A stretch of 64,000 nt of DNA, from contig BPJE01000003.1 of the NCBI GenBank assembly GCA_026004455.1, forward strand, positions 1-64,000, in the 5' to 3' direction. This stretch comes from Patescibacteria group bacterium. Its GTDB lineage: Bacteria > Patescibacteriota > Microgenomatia > UBA1406 > GWC2-37-13. The position numbers were made by a program, and so were the translations under genes. The notes under the pieces are model-generated. The model searched no databases. It saw only the letters and a program-made list of their open reading frames with translations, and was not told where the DNA came from. Shown here one piece after another: positions 1 to 9,878 of the stretch (the first letter of the stretch is position 1; the number at the start of each line of letters is the position of its first letter).

Positions 1-1
1 C

Positions 2-577
2 AAAATGCTTGGGCCAACTGGTGTTGGAGTTCTTTGGGGAAGATATCATCTTCTTGAGGCAATGTATCCTTTTAATTTTGGCGGTGAGATGATTAGCGAG
101 GTTTATATTGATAAAACAACTTTTAAATCTCCACCTCATAAATTTGAAGCAGGTACACCAGCAATTGCTGAAGTGATTGGGCTTGGTGCAGCAGTTGATT
201 ATTTAAATTCAGTTGGACTAGCTAAAATTGAAGATCATGAGAAAAAACTGGTTAATTATGCTTATAAAAGATTAAAAGAAGAGTTTGCTCACAATATAAA
301 GATTGTTGGTGAGGGAAATATTAAAGACCGAGCTGGAATTTTAGCATTTAATTTTTTTGATATTCATCCTCATGATGTTGCCTCGATTTTATCAGAAAAA
401 GATATTTGTATTCGCTCAGGTCATCATTGCGCTCAACCGCTTCATCATTTTTATAGACTATCTGCTTCTTGTCGAGCTAGTTTTTATATTTATAATAATG
501 AAGAAGATGTAGAGAAATTGATTGAGGGATTGAAGAGAGTAAAAATAATAATGAAAAAAAGAGAAGTAATTAAGTAA
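2..577 (+). CDS. sufS: Cysteine desulfurase SufS, C-terminal part (truncated by window start)
   Basis: Open at the 5' edge; motif RSGHHCAQPLHHFY with active-site Cys region, followed by a SufU-like gene. Confidence 0.93.
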   Translation, partial: KMLGPTGVGVLWGRYHLLEAMYPFNFGGEMISEVYIDKTTFKSPPHKFEAGTPAIAEVIGLGAAVDYLNSVGLAKIEDHEKKLVNYAYKRLKEEFAHNIKIVGEGNIKDRAGILAFNFFDIHPHDVASILSEKDICIRSGHHCAQPLHHFYRLSASCRASFYIYNNEEDVEKLIEGLKRVKIIMKKREVIK

Positions 578-792
578 TTGAGTAATTAAGAAATTAAGAG
601 AAATAATTTTTCATTTTGAATTTTTCATTTTTCAATGAAAACTAAAAACTGAAAACTTATTGAAAACTAAAAACTGAAAAATAAAAAATTATTTTAGGTT
701 AATTTAAAAATTGATCATTTTTGTTTATTTTTATATTATTTTGACAATCCACAGGCGACCGCGTAGGTCGGATTGGGAAATTTTTATAACAT

Positions 793-1152
793 ATGAGCAA
801 TCTTTATTCAGAGATAATTTTAGACCATTATCAGAATCCAAGAAATTTTGGAAAACTTGATGATTTTGATAAAAAAGTTGAAGTGGCTAATAGTTTGTGT
901 GGTGATAGACTAACTTTGTATTTAAAATTTGAAAATGAAAAAGTAAAAGATGTCAGATTTGAGGGAATTGGTTGTGCTATATCAAAAGCATCATCTTCAA
1001 TGTTAACCGAGGCAATTAAAGGCAAAACAAAAAATGAATTGAAAAAAATTGATAAAAATTTTATTATTAAAATGCTTGGAGTTGAGTTAGGAGTAAATAG
1101 AATCAAATGCGCTTTATTATCACTTGAAGCTTTAAAAAAAGCAATTATTTAA
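793..1152 (+). CDS. sufU: SufU/NifU-like Fe-S cluster scaffold
   Basis: YSEIILDHYQNPRNFG, SLCGDRLTLYL, GCAISKASSSMLTE, RIKCALLSLEAL. Confidence 0.93.
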   Translation: MSNLYSEIILDHYQNPRNFGKLDDFDKKVEVANSLCGDRLTLYLKFENEKVKDVRFEGIGCAISKASSSMLTEAIKGKTKNELKKIDKNFIIKMLGVELGVNRIKCALLSLEALKKAII

Positions 1153-1179
1153 ATTATTATAAATTTATTTTTTTTAAAT

Positions 1180-1461
1180 ATGGATGATCAATATCAACTA
1201 AAAGATGAAAAAAATCCATCCGGTCCAGTAATAGTTAAAGGTAAATATAAAGTTTGGGTTGATAGAAATATCTGTATTGGTGCTGCTACTTGTGTGGCAG
1301 TTTCGCCAAAAAGTTTTCAGATGGACAATGAAGCAAAAGCAGTAATTGTCAGGACAATTGATGAGGAGGAGCTAGATAATATTATTGAAGCTGCTAAAGC
1401 TTGTCCAGTGGCAGCGATTTTTATTGAAGATGAAAATGGAAATAGAGTGTTTCCTAAATAA
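1180..1461 (+). CDS. Ferredoxin (single-cluster type)
   Basis: VDRNICIGAATCVAVSPKSF ... AAKACPVAAI; upstream of ferredoxin oxidoreductase genes. Confidence 0.85.
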   Translation: MDDQYQLKDEKNPSGPVIVKGKYKVWVDRNICIGAATCVAVSPKSFQMDNEAKAVIVRTIDEEELDNIIEAAKACPVAAIFIEDENGNRVFPK

Positions 1462-1470
1462 AAAAATAAT

Positions 1471-1504
1471 AAGGACAGAACCTTTTTAAAAAGGTTCTGT
1501 CCTT
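1471..1504. terminator. 34-bp perfect palindrome AAGGACAGAACCTTTTTAAAAAGGTTCTGTCCTT (terminator and/or dispersed repeat)
   Basis: Perfect inverted repeat between ferredoxin and korA; related copies at 7541, 23813, 55325 and 62305. Confidence 0.7.
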
Positions 1505-1531
1505 AATCTAAATTAATTTAATTTTTAATAT

Positions 1532-3283
1532 ATGAAATTTACTTGGAAGATTGGTGGAGAAGCAGGATTTGGAATAATGACAACCGGTCTTCTTTTTTCA
1601 AAAATTGCTTCAAGGTTGGGTTATGAGATTTTTGATTATATTGAGTATCCATCACTTGTTCGTGGTGGTCATAATGCTTATGAGGTTTGTGTCTCAGATG
1701 AAAAAGTGACTGCATTGGAAAAAAATATTGATATTTTGGTTTGTCTAAATAAAGAAACTTTTGAAAAACACAAAAAAAGACTTCACAAAAATAGTTTAAT
1801 CATCTATGATAATCAAGAATTTGATTTTGAAGATGATTATGTAAAAATTAATGTGCCTTTTAAAAATATTCTTAAAGAGTTAAATGGCGAGCAAATAATG
1901 AAAAATACGATTTCACTTGGAGCTAGTTTGGCAATTTTAGGTGGAGAGATCAAAGTTTTAAATGACTTAATATATGAACAGTTTATAAAAAAAGGAAAAG
2001 AGATCATTGAGTTTAATCAAAAATTTGCCAAACAAGGATATGATTTTGTAAAAAATAATTATTCAAAACATATTAAAATTTTTTTGGTTGAAAAACAAGA
2101 AAAACAGGAAAAATTAGTCTTAACAGGTAATGATAGTTTTTCTTTAGGAGCAGTGGCAGCTGATTGTCGATTCTATGCGTCTTATCCGATGACACCTTCA
2201 TCATCAGTTTTGACAAATTTAGCTTCTTGGCAAGATAAAACTGGTATGATTGTTCGTCATGCTGAAGATGAGATATCAGTTATTAATACTGCACTGGGTG
2301 CATCTTTTGCTGGATTAAGAGTAGCAGTTGGGACATCTGGTGGTGGTTTTGCTTTGATGGTTGAAAGTTTATCTTTTGCTGGAGTAGCTGAGATACCAAT
2401 AGTGGTCTTTTTAGCTTCACGTCCTGGTCCAGCTACTGGTATGCCAACTTGGACAGAACAAGGAGATTTACTTTTTGCTACTTTTGCTGGACATGGTGAG
2501 TTTCCAAAAATTGTTTTCGCTCCTGGTGATCAAGAGGAGATGCTTGAGTTGACACTTAAGGCTTTTAATTTAGCAGATATTTATCAGACTCCAGTAATTG
2601 TTATCTCTGATATGTATTTGTCAGAAGGGCATAGAACTATTGGTAAAGATTGGTTTGAGAAAGTGGTTGGGGAATATAAAATAAATAGGGGAAAAATAAT
2701 AGATAATTCAAAAGTCAATCCGCCAAACGGCGGACAAAAGTCAAAATTAGAAAATTTTTTAAGATACAAAATCACTGAGGATGGGATTTCTGAAAAGATT
2801 TTACCAGGAACACCGGGATATTTTTATCAAGAAAATTCATATGAGCATTTAGAAGATGGTCATACGACTGAAGAGGCTGAGCCTAGAAAAAATCAAGTAG
2901 ATAAAAGAAATCGAAAATGGCAGACTTATTTAGATCAAGATTTTCAAATGCCAATATTTTATGGAGAGGAAGCTGAGATGGTTTTTGTTTCTTGGGGATC
3001 AATAAAAGGAATAATTTTGGAAGCACAAAAACAATTAGCTCAAAAAGGCATCAAAACTGGTTTTTATCATTTTAATCATATTTATCCAATTGATAATGAA
3101 AAAGTTAAAAAACTATTTGAAAAAGATAAAAGATATATTTTAGTGGAAAATAATTCTTGGGGGCAATTTGGAAAATTATTAACAATGGAGACAGGAATTG
3201 AGATTAAAGAAAAAATTTTACGTTATGATGGAAGACCAATTGAGGTTGAACAGATAATTAGATTAATAATTAAAAATTTTTAA
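1532..3283 (+). CDS. 2-oxoacid:ferredoxin oxidoreductase, fused gamma/alpha subunit
   Basis: GGEAGFGIMTTG...EYPSLVRGGHNAYEV gamma domain; YPMTPSSS and GTSGGGFALM alpha-subunit motifs. Confidence 0.92.
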   Translation: MKFTWKIGGEAGFGIMTTGLLFSKIASRLGYEIFDYIEYPSLVRGGHNAYEVCVSDEKVTALEKNIDILVCLNKETFEKHKKRLHKNSLIIYDNQEFDFEDDYVKINVPFKNILKELNGEQIMKNTISLGASLAILGGEIKVLNDLIYEQFIKKGKEIIEFNQKFAKQGYDFVKNNYSKHIKIFLVEKQEKQEKLVLTGNDSFSLGAVAADCRFYASYPMTPSSSVLTNLASWQDKTGMIVRHAEDEISVINTALGASFAGLRVAVGTSGGGFALMVESLSFAGVAEIPIVVFLASRPGPATGMPTWTEQGDLLFATFAGHGEFPKIVFAPGDQEEMLELTLKAFNLADIYQTPVIVISDMYLSEGHRTIGKDWFEKVVGEYKINRGKIIDNSKVNPPNGGQKSKLENFLRYKITEDGISEKILPGTPGYFYQENSYEHLEDGHTTEEAEPRKNQVDKRNRKWQTYLDQDFQMPIFYGEEAEMVFVSWGSIKGIILEAQKQLAQKGIKTGFYHFNHIYPIDNEKVKKLFEKDKRYILVENNSWGQFGKLLTMETGIEIKEKILRYDGRPIEVEQIIRLIIKNF

Positions 3284-3286
3284 ATC

Positions 3287-4141
3287 ATGTCAACAATTCA
3301 AGATTTTACTGGATATCAACCAACTTGGTGTCCGGGATGTGGGGATTGGGGAATAGGAATGGCGATAAAAAAAGCCTTAGTTGATCTTGGATATTCACCA
3401 TCAGATGTAGCGATTGTCTTTGGAATTGGTTGCTCTGGAAATATGAATGATTTTGTTAATGCTTATGCTTTACATAGTCTTCATGGTCGGGCTCTTCCTA
3501 ATGCGATTGGTATCAAACTGGCTAATCATAAATTACCAGTGATCGCTGTTGTTGGTGATGGTGATTGTTATGGAGAAGGTGGCAATCATTTGATTCATGC
3601 TGCTCGTGGCAATCATGACATTACAGTGATTGTTCATGATAATCGGGTTTATGGGTTAACTACTGGTCAATCTGCGCCAACTTCACCAAAAGGATTTAAA
3701 TCAAAATCAACGCCTTTAGGACTCATTGAAGCTCCCATTAATCCTTTAGCTTTGGCTTTAACTCAAGGAGCTAGTTTTATTGCTCAAACTTTTGCTGGTG
3801 ATCTAAATCATATGATTTCAATGATAAAACTAGCACTTAATCATAAAGGATTTTCTTTGGTTAATATATTGCAACCATGTGTTACTTTTAATAAAGTTAA
3901 TACTTATCAGTATTATTTAAAACGAGTTTATAAACTTGATGACAATTATGATAAAACTGATTTTAAATTAGCACTAGAAAAAACATTAGAGTTAAATGAG
4001 GAAAAATTTCCTTTAGGAGTGATTTATCAAATAGAGAAAAAATCCTATCATGAACAGTTACCGCAACTATCTGATGATTTAACATTGATATCTAAAAAAA
4101 GATTTGAGAAAATTAATGATTTGATAAAAAATTTTCAATAA
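3287..4141 (+). CDS. 2-oxoacid:ferredoxin oxidoreductase, beta subunit (TPP-binding)
   Basis: PTWCPGCGDWGIG, GIGCSGN, VVGDGDCYGEGGNH, DNRVYGLTTGQ. Confidence 0.94.
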   Translation: MSTIQDFTGYQPTWCPGCGDWGIGMAIKKALVDLGYSPSDVAIVFGIGCSGNMNDFVNAYALHSLHGRALPNAIGIKLANHKLPVIAVVGDGDCYGEGGNHLIHAARGNHDITVIVHDNRVYGLTTGQSAPTSPKGFKSKSTPLGLIEAPINPLALALTQGASFIAQTFAGDLNHMISMIKLALNHKGFSLVNILQPCVTFNKVNTYQYYLKRVYKLDDNYDKTDFKLALEKTLELNEEKFPLGVIYQIEKKSYHEQLPQLSDDLTLISKKRFEKINDLIKNFQ

Positions 4142-4201
4142 TACTGATTATAAAAGTTGAACATATTTGATATTTTAGATTGATAAGATAATCTAAATAA
4201 A

Positions 4202-4220
4202 CTATAGGATTATCCTATAG
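4202..4220. promoter_or_regulatory. 19-bp palindrome CTATAGGATTATCCTATAG upstream of the lon promoter (putative operator)
   Basis: Perfect inverted repeat about 10 bp upstream of the -35 box. Confidence 0.5.
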
Positions 4221-4229
4221 AAAATTGAT

Positions 4230-4258
4230 TTGACAATTAGCAATTAATATGTTATACT
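4230..4258 (+). promoter_or_regulatory. Sigma70-type promoter of lon: TTGACA-N17-TATACT with TG extension
   Basis: TTGACA 4230-4235; TGT+TATACT 4250-4258; ATG at 4269. Confidence 0.7.
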
Positions 4259-4268
4259 GCTAAATAAT

Positions 4269-6614
4269 ATGGCTTTTTTACTTGGAGCATCAGAACAATC
4301 TATTTATCCAGTTGCCGCTGTGCGTGATGGAATTGTTTTTCCAGGCACCGAAAATGTATTGATTTTTGGTCGTTTAAAAAGTACTAATGCGATAAATCAA
4401 GCATTAAAAAAAGATAAAAAAGTAGTGTTACTGCTTCAAAAAAAACCAGACCAAGAAGATCCTAAAAAAGAAGATCTTTATACAGTTGGTGTTTTAGCTT
4501 CAATAGAAAAAACTGCGACTGGTGAAAAAGGAGAGATTAATGCCTTGATTAAAGGTTTGGAAAAAGTTAAATTAATTGAGTTTACTAAGGATAAAGATTA
4601 TTTTGAAGGAAAATTTGAAGTAGTAAAAGATATAGTGAAAATTGATGAAGAAACTGAGGCAATGGTAAAGTATTTATCTACTAAGATAAAAGAGGCAATT
4701 AATATGGGTAAAGCAGTTGATTTTGTTTTTTTAATGAATATTTTAAATGTTAGTAATCCGCAAAATTTTGCCAATCAAATGGCAGTAGTTTTGGATATTA
4801 AGCCAGAAGAACGACAAAAATTACTTGAGGAAAATGATTTAAAAAATAGACTTAAAAAAGAAGTTGAGTATATTAATAGAGAGTTAAAAATTCTTGAGAT
4901 CGAACATAAGATTGCTTCAAAAACTCAAAAGAAGTTTGAACAAGGAATAAAAGAAAATATTTTAAGAGAAAAGATGAGGACAATTGAAGAGGAATTAGGT
5001 GAACGAGATGATCAAAAAGAAATTAGAGAATATGAAGAAAAAATCAAAAAAGCAAAAATGCCAAAAGAGGTTGAGGAAAAAGCTTTAAAAGAACTTAAAA
5101 GATTAAAACAAATGTCGCAATTTAATCCGGAAACTTCATATATCAGAACATATTTAGATTGGTTAGTTGAACTTCCTTGGTCAGTAGCCTCACCAAATAA
5201 TATTGATATTAAACAAGCAGAAAAAATTTTAAACGAAGAGCATTATGGTTTGAAAAAGATTAAAGAAAGAATTTTGGAATACCTGGCAGTTTTGGAGCTT
5301 CGCAAAATGAAGAAAAATGAAAAAAACAAACAACCAACAATTATTTGTTTTGTTGGTCCTCCTGGTGTTGGAAAAACATCTTTGGGTAAATCAATTGCAA
5401 AAGCTTTAGGAAGAAAATTTGTCAAAATGTCTTTGGGTGGGATAAGAGATGAGGCGGAAATAAGAGGCCATCGACGAACATACGTTGGCGCTTTACCTGG
5501 TAGGATAATTCAGGGGATAAAGCAAGCTGGTACAAAAAATCCAGTTTTTATGCTTGATGAGATTGATAAAGTTGGTCGTGATTATAGGGGCGATCCTTCA
5601 GCGGCTTTGCTTGAAGCTTTGGATCCAGAACAGAATCAAGATTTTTCTGATCATTATTTAGAAGTACCTTTTGATTTATCTAATGTGTTTTTTATTACAA
5701 CCGCAAATATTCTAGATACAATTCCACCAGCATTACTTGATCGACTTGAGGTGATTCATTTTCCAGGATATACAGAAGATGAAAAATTTCATATTGCTAA
5801 AGATCATTTATTAAAAAAACAAATGGAAATTCATAGTTTGTCCTCAAAAGAGATAACAATTACTGATGCAGCAATAAGAATGTTAATTAGAAGATATACT
5901 CGAGAAGCAGGGGTAAGAGAATTAGACCGTCAGATTGGAACAATTATGAGAAAAGTTGCTCGTAATATTGTTGAGAAAAAATATCAGAGAAAAACAGTCG
6001 GTGTTAGTGATTTACCAAAATTTTTAGGACCTTATAAATACTCATCACAAATGATTGAGGAAAAAGATACAATCGGTATTTCCACTGGTTTGGCTTGGAC
6101 ACAAGCAGGAGGTGATATCTTGTTTATTGAAGTAGCAGTAATGCCAGGAAAAGGAAATTTGACTTTAACTGGGCATTTAGGTGATGTTATGAAGGAATCT
6201 TGTCAAGCAGCTTTATCTTATGTAAGGGCTAGATATGATAAGTTTGGTTTAAATAAAGATTTTTATCACAAAGTTGATATTCATGTTCATGTACCAGAAG
6301 GAGCAGTACCAAAAGATGGACCATCAGCGGGTTTAGCAATTGCTACAGCAATGATTTCAGCACTGACAAAAAGACCAACTTACAGAACTGTGGCAATGAC
6401 AGGCGAGATCACTTTAAGAGGTCGAGCGCTTGAGATTGGTGGTGTCAAAGAAAAAGTAATCGCTGCTCATCGAGCGGGTATAAAAACTGTGATTATGCCA
6501 AAAGATAATAAAAAAGATTTGGAAGATATTCCAGATTATGTCTTAAAAGATCTGAAATTTGTTTTTGTTAGACATATAGATGAGGTGGTTAAAGTAGCCA
6601 TAAAAGAGAAATAA
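4269..6614 (+). CDS. lon: Lon ATP-dependent protease
   Basis: GPPGVGKTSLGKS Walker A; PKDGPSAGLAIATAM catalytic Ser; KVIAAHRAGIK. Confidence 0.97.
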   Translation: MAFLLGASEQSIYPVAAVRDGIVFPGTENVLIFGRLKSTNAINQALKKDKKVVLLLQKKPDQEDPKKEDLYTVGVLASIEKTATGEKGEINALIKGLEKVKLIEFTKDKDYFEGKFEVVKDIVKIDEETEAMVKYLSTKIKEAINMGKAVDFVFLMNILNVSNPQNFANQMAVVLDIKPEERQKLLEENDLKNRLKKEVEYINRELKILEIEHKIASKTQKKFEQGIKENILREKMRTIEEELGERDDQKEIREYEEKIKKAKMPKEVEEKALKELKRLKQMSQFNPETSYIRTYLDWLVELPWSVASPNNIDIKQAEKILNEEHYGLKKIKERILEYLAVLELRKMKKNEKNKQPTIICFVGPPGVGKTSLGKSIAKALGRKFVKMSLGGIRDEAEIRGHRRTYVGALPGRIIQGIKQAGTKNPVFMLDEIDKVGRDYRGDPSAALLEALDPEQNQDFSDHYLEVPFDLSNVFFITTANILDTIPPALLDRLEVIHFPGYTEDEKFHIAKDHLLKKQMEIHSLSSKEITITDAAIRMLIRRYTREAGVRELDRQIGTIMRKVARNIVEKKYQRKTVGVSDLPKFLGPYKYSSQMIEEKDTIGISTGLAWTQAGGDILFIEVAVMPGKGNLTLTGHLGDVMKESCQAALSYVRARYDKFGLNKDFYHKVDIHVHVPEGAVPKDGPSAGLAIATAMISALTKRPTYRTVAMTGEITLRGRALEIGGVKEKVIAAHRAGIKTVIMPKDNKKDLEDIPDYVLKDLKFVFVRHIDEVVKVAIKEK

Positions 6615-7535
6615 TTTTAAATAAATCTGTCTTAAAAAATATAAAATATTGTAGATTTGATATACAAAGGGATTGATAACAAGATCAAAACTACCAACAA
6701 ACTCGACAAATTTTGTTCCATAACCGCTTTTAAAACGAGTAAAACCTGCCCAAGGATGATTTTTATTATAATCAGGAGGTAATGATCCCCACATATCAAA
6801 TTTTTTCGCTCCATTTTTTTTAGCAAATTTTATTGCTTCCCACATCAGTAAATTTGCTCCCATTAAATTGCGATATTTATTAGATGAACCGCCATATACA
6901 TAATAACCAACTTTATCATAAATCCATATTTGATAAGCAGCTAGAGGTTCATCATTATAAAAAGCAATTAGAATATGAGCAATTTTATCTTTTAGATTAT
7001 TCCAAACAATTTTGTGATAATTGTAATTATGACCTAAATAATGTTGTCTTTTGCAAGTATCAAAATAAAGTTTGGAAAAAATTTCAAAACCTTTATCATT
7101 TGAGATTTCTTTAACAACGACACCTTTTTTTTGCGCTAAACGAATATTGTAACGGGTTTTATGATGCATATTTTTTAAAAGTTCTTCTTCAGATTTTGTT
7201 AGCTCCAAAATTTGCGTCCAATTAGGAAATAAAGGATGAGGAGAGTTGATAATTTTAAAAATTTTTGATTTTTGTCCGCCATCTGGCGGATTGATTTTTG
7301 ATTTTTCTTCATATGGCTCAATTTTTATAAAAATTAAATTGTTTTCTTTACCAAATTGATAAAGTTTTTTCAAAGTTTTTTCATTAGGCATAGTTGAGCG
7401 AGGAAGATAGCCGATTTTGTATTTTGTGTAAGGGATTTTGTGAATTGTTAATAAAAAATCATCTATTTTTTTTGTTTCAATACCCATTTGTTCGCGAGCA
7501 TTTTTCCAAAAAGATGTTTGTAGGGGATGAGTCAT
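6543..7535 (-). CDS. FemAB/FemX-like peptidoglycan bridge aminoacyltransferase
   Basis: TRYNIRLAQKKGV..., YYVYGGSSNKYRNLMGANLLMWEAIKFAKKNGAKKFDMWG. Confidence 0.88.
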   Translation of the reverse strand: MTHPLQTSFWKNAREQMGIETKKIDDFLLTIHKIPYTKYKIGYLPRSTMPNEKTLKKLYQFGKENNLIFIKIEPYEEKSKINPPDGGQKSKIFKIINSPHPLFPNWTQILELTKSEEELLKNMHHKTRYNIRLAQKKGVVVKEISNDKGFEIFSKLYFDTCKRQHYLGHNYNYHKIVWNNLKDKIAHILIAFYNDEPLAAYQIWIYDKVGYYVYGGSSNKYRNLMGANLLMWEAIKFAKKNGAKKFDMWGSLPPDYNKNHPWAGFTRFKSGYGTKFVEFVGSFDLVINPFVYQIYNILYFLRQIYLKLFLFYGYFNHLIYMSNKNKFQIF

Positions 7536-7540
7536 TTTTA

Positions 7541-7586
7541 GGGACGGTCCTTTTAGGTTCTGTCCTTATCAAGGATAGAACCTTTT
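7541..7586. repeat. Dispersed palindromic element GGGACGGTCCTTTTAGGTTCTGTCCTTATCAAGGATAGAACC
   Basis: Near-identical copy at 23813-23857; supplies the C-terminal codons of the 7553-8659 ORF. Confidence 0.7.
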
Positions 7587-8659
7587 ATTACTTCTAATGT
7601 TTCGTCAGCGCATTTTTTCCAAGAGAATTGCTTTATTCGCTGATAACCTTTTTTTATTAGATCTTTTGCTAATTTTTTATCTTCTTTAAGAAGTTTTAAT
7701 TTTTCCACTAAATCAAAAACATTTTCTGGATCAAAATACAAGCAAGCATCACCACCAACTTCAGGCAATGATGAGGCAAAAGAAGCAATTACTGGACAAC
7801 TATAACTCATTGCCTCAAGAATAGGGATGCCAAAACCTTCATAAAATGAAGGTAAAACAAAACAAAAAGCATTTTTGTATAAAAAAATTAATTGAATATC
7901 AGTAACATAATCAGTAAAATAAATATCATTTTCCAAACCTAGATCTTTTACTAATTCAAATATTTTTTCATATAACCAACCTTTTTTTCCAGCAATAGTT
8001 AATTTAAATTCAGGATAAAAATGTTTAAATTTTTCAAAAGCTTTTATTAAAGTTTCGATATTTTTTCGTGGTTGAAGAGTGCCAACATAAAGAATATAAG
8101 GATTTTTAATCTTTTTATTTTTTACATCTTTTATTTGGTATTTAATATTTTTTTCAAAACCATTGTATATAACAGTAATTTTTTCTTCAGGAATTGAGTA
8201 ATTTTTTATAATATCTTTTTTTGTTGTTTTTGAAACAGCAATAATTTTTTTGGCTTTTTTTAAAGAATATTCAGTCCAGTTTTTTAACTGATACAAATCT
8301 TTTTTTAAAAAGTCTTGGGGATAATAAAGATAGGATAAATCATGAATAGTAACAACTGAAGGAATATTTAAAAATCTTGGGATATAATGGGCCGGTGAGA
8401 ACAAAACATCAATCTCTTTGTGCTTGCGAAGATATAAAGGTAAAAATATTTGTGACCAAAGAAAACTTCCTTTGACAATCTTATATTGAAAATATTTTGA
8501 TGGTTCAGGTAAATTATTAGCAGGTTTTTTTAAATACACAAAAAATCTAGTGTTTTTATCAGCTTTTTTTTTAAAATAATACAAAAGATTTAAGGTATAA
8601 GTCGAAACACCAACTTTTTTTTCAACATTAGCTTCATTGCCATCTATTCCAATAATCAT
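7553..8659 (-). CDS. Glycosyltransferase family 4 (GT-B)
   Basis: MIIGIDGNEANVEKKVGVSTYTLNLL, YVGTLQPRKNIETLIKAF, PSFYEGFGIPILEAMSYSCPVIAS. Confidence 0.9.
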   Translation of the reverse strand: MIIGIDGNEANVEKKVGVSTYTLNLLYYFKKKADKNTRFFVYLKKPANNLPEPSKYFQYKIVKGSFLWSQIFLPLYLRKHKEIDVLFSPAHYIPRFLNIPSVVTIHDLSYLYYPQDFLKKDLYQLKNWTEYSLKKAKKIIAVSKTTKKDIIKNYSIPEEKITVIYNGFEKNIKYQIKDVKNKKIKNPYILYVGTLQPRKNIETLIKAFEKFKHFYPEFKLTIAGKKGWLYEKIFELVKDLGLENDIYFTDYVTDIQLIFLYKNAFCFVLPSFYEGFGIPILEAMSYSCPVIASFASSLPEVGGDACLYFDPENVFDLVEKLKLLKEDKKLAKDLIKKGYQRIKQFSWKKCADETLEVIKGSILDKDRT

Positions 8660-8674
8660 ATCGTAAATATTATA

Positions 8675-9878
8675 TCATGTTTTATTGGGATGAAGCATTT
8701 GATAGATTTGCTCTAATTTTTCCGATATCTTTTTCCAATTGTATTTTTCTTTGATTAATAAAAATGCTTGTTTTCTAATTTTTTCATAAAAATTTTTATT
8801 ATTAAGTTTTTTTATAGCTTGAATAAAATCTTCTGGATTATCAGCAATTAATACATGTTTATTATTAATAACATCAAGTCCAGTAATACCAATAGTGGTT
8901 GAAATAACTGGTAAGCCTGATGCCATTGCTGCTAAGATTTTTAATCTTGTTCCGCCTGGTCCAAAAATTGGCGCAATAAAAAATGTTGCTTGTTGATAAA
9001 TTTTTTTAACTTTATCTATATCGTTTGATTGGATATCGATAATTTGTAGATTTTTTGTTTTATAATTGCCAATTTTATTTTTTGCGTTTTGTCCAGCAAT
9101 AATAAATTTTAAATCCGGAATTTTTTTTTGCGCTAAAGGGATTATTTTTTTTATTAAATATAAAGCTGCCTCAGTGTTTTGTAGCCAATAAAAATTGCCT
9201 TGAAATAAAGCAATGGGATTTTTTAAATTTTTTGCAGTTAATTTTTTTGCAATCATGTCTTCACCAGCACCATTGGGGATAACTACTGGATCAATATTTT
9301 TATCTAAAGACATAATAATTTTTTTATCAGCTTCAGAAACAGTGCCAACTTTAATTGCTTTTTGCCAATAGTTTTTTTTCCCATTTTTTAAGTTTTAAAA
9401 TATCAATTAACAGAAAAGGTTGAATAAAAAAAGGAAGTGAATTAACAAAGTGTTGATAAACTTGATATTCAATGGTTTGTTCCAGTAAAAAAATAGGTAT
9501 GGTAGTTTTAGGAATATGAGGCATGATGTAAAAAGTTTCGGCGTGAATAATATCAAATTTTTCTTTATTTAATAATTCTTTTAATAAAATTTCTGCTTCA
9601 CTTGAGTAATTTCTCACAATTAAAAAAGGTTTTGAAGAAAAAACTGCTTTTAAGATGTTTTTGATTGTCCACGGTTTATAGGGTCTTTTGCAAAAATAAA
9701 TTTTTTCACAAACATTTTTTAAATTTTCATAATATTTTTTTTCTTCTTTATTTTTATAAAGACAAACAAGGGTAATCTTATTGTTTTTTGAAAGATATTT
9801 TAGTAGATTATAAGTTCTTACCTGACCACCTGATGATGGCGGATAAGGAACATAAGGAGTAAGCATCAAAATTTTCAT
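8675..9878 (-). CDS. Glycosyltransferase family 4, split by a frameshift in an 8-nt T run (9372-9379)
   Basis: N-terminal half MKILMLTPYVPYPPSSGGQVRTYNLL and C-terminal half IPNGAGEDM...GPGGTRLKILAAMASGLPVIS join if one base is removed (WEKNYWQKAIKVGTVSEADKKIIMSLDKN). Confidence 0.82.

Noticed and set aside
831-1106. Minus-strand ORF opposite sufU and many similar antisense ORFs (2584, 5243, 6632, 14871, 21288, 28245, 29436, 46817, 57430, 60135, 60854, 61148, 61883, 62618, 63222)
   Set aside because: Antisense to well-supported genes, low-complexity translations, no recognisable motifs.
7269-7290. CCGCCATCTGGCGG palindrome as a regulatory operator
   Set aside because: It lies inside a coding region and recurs elsewhere as a dispersed repeat, so a local operator role is unlikely.
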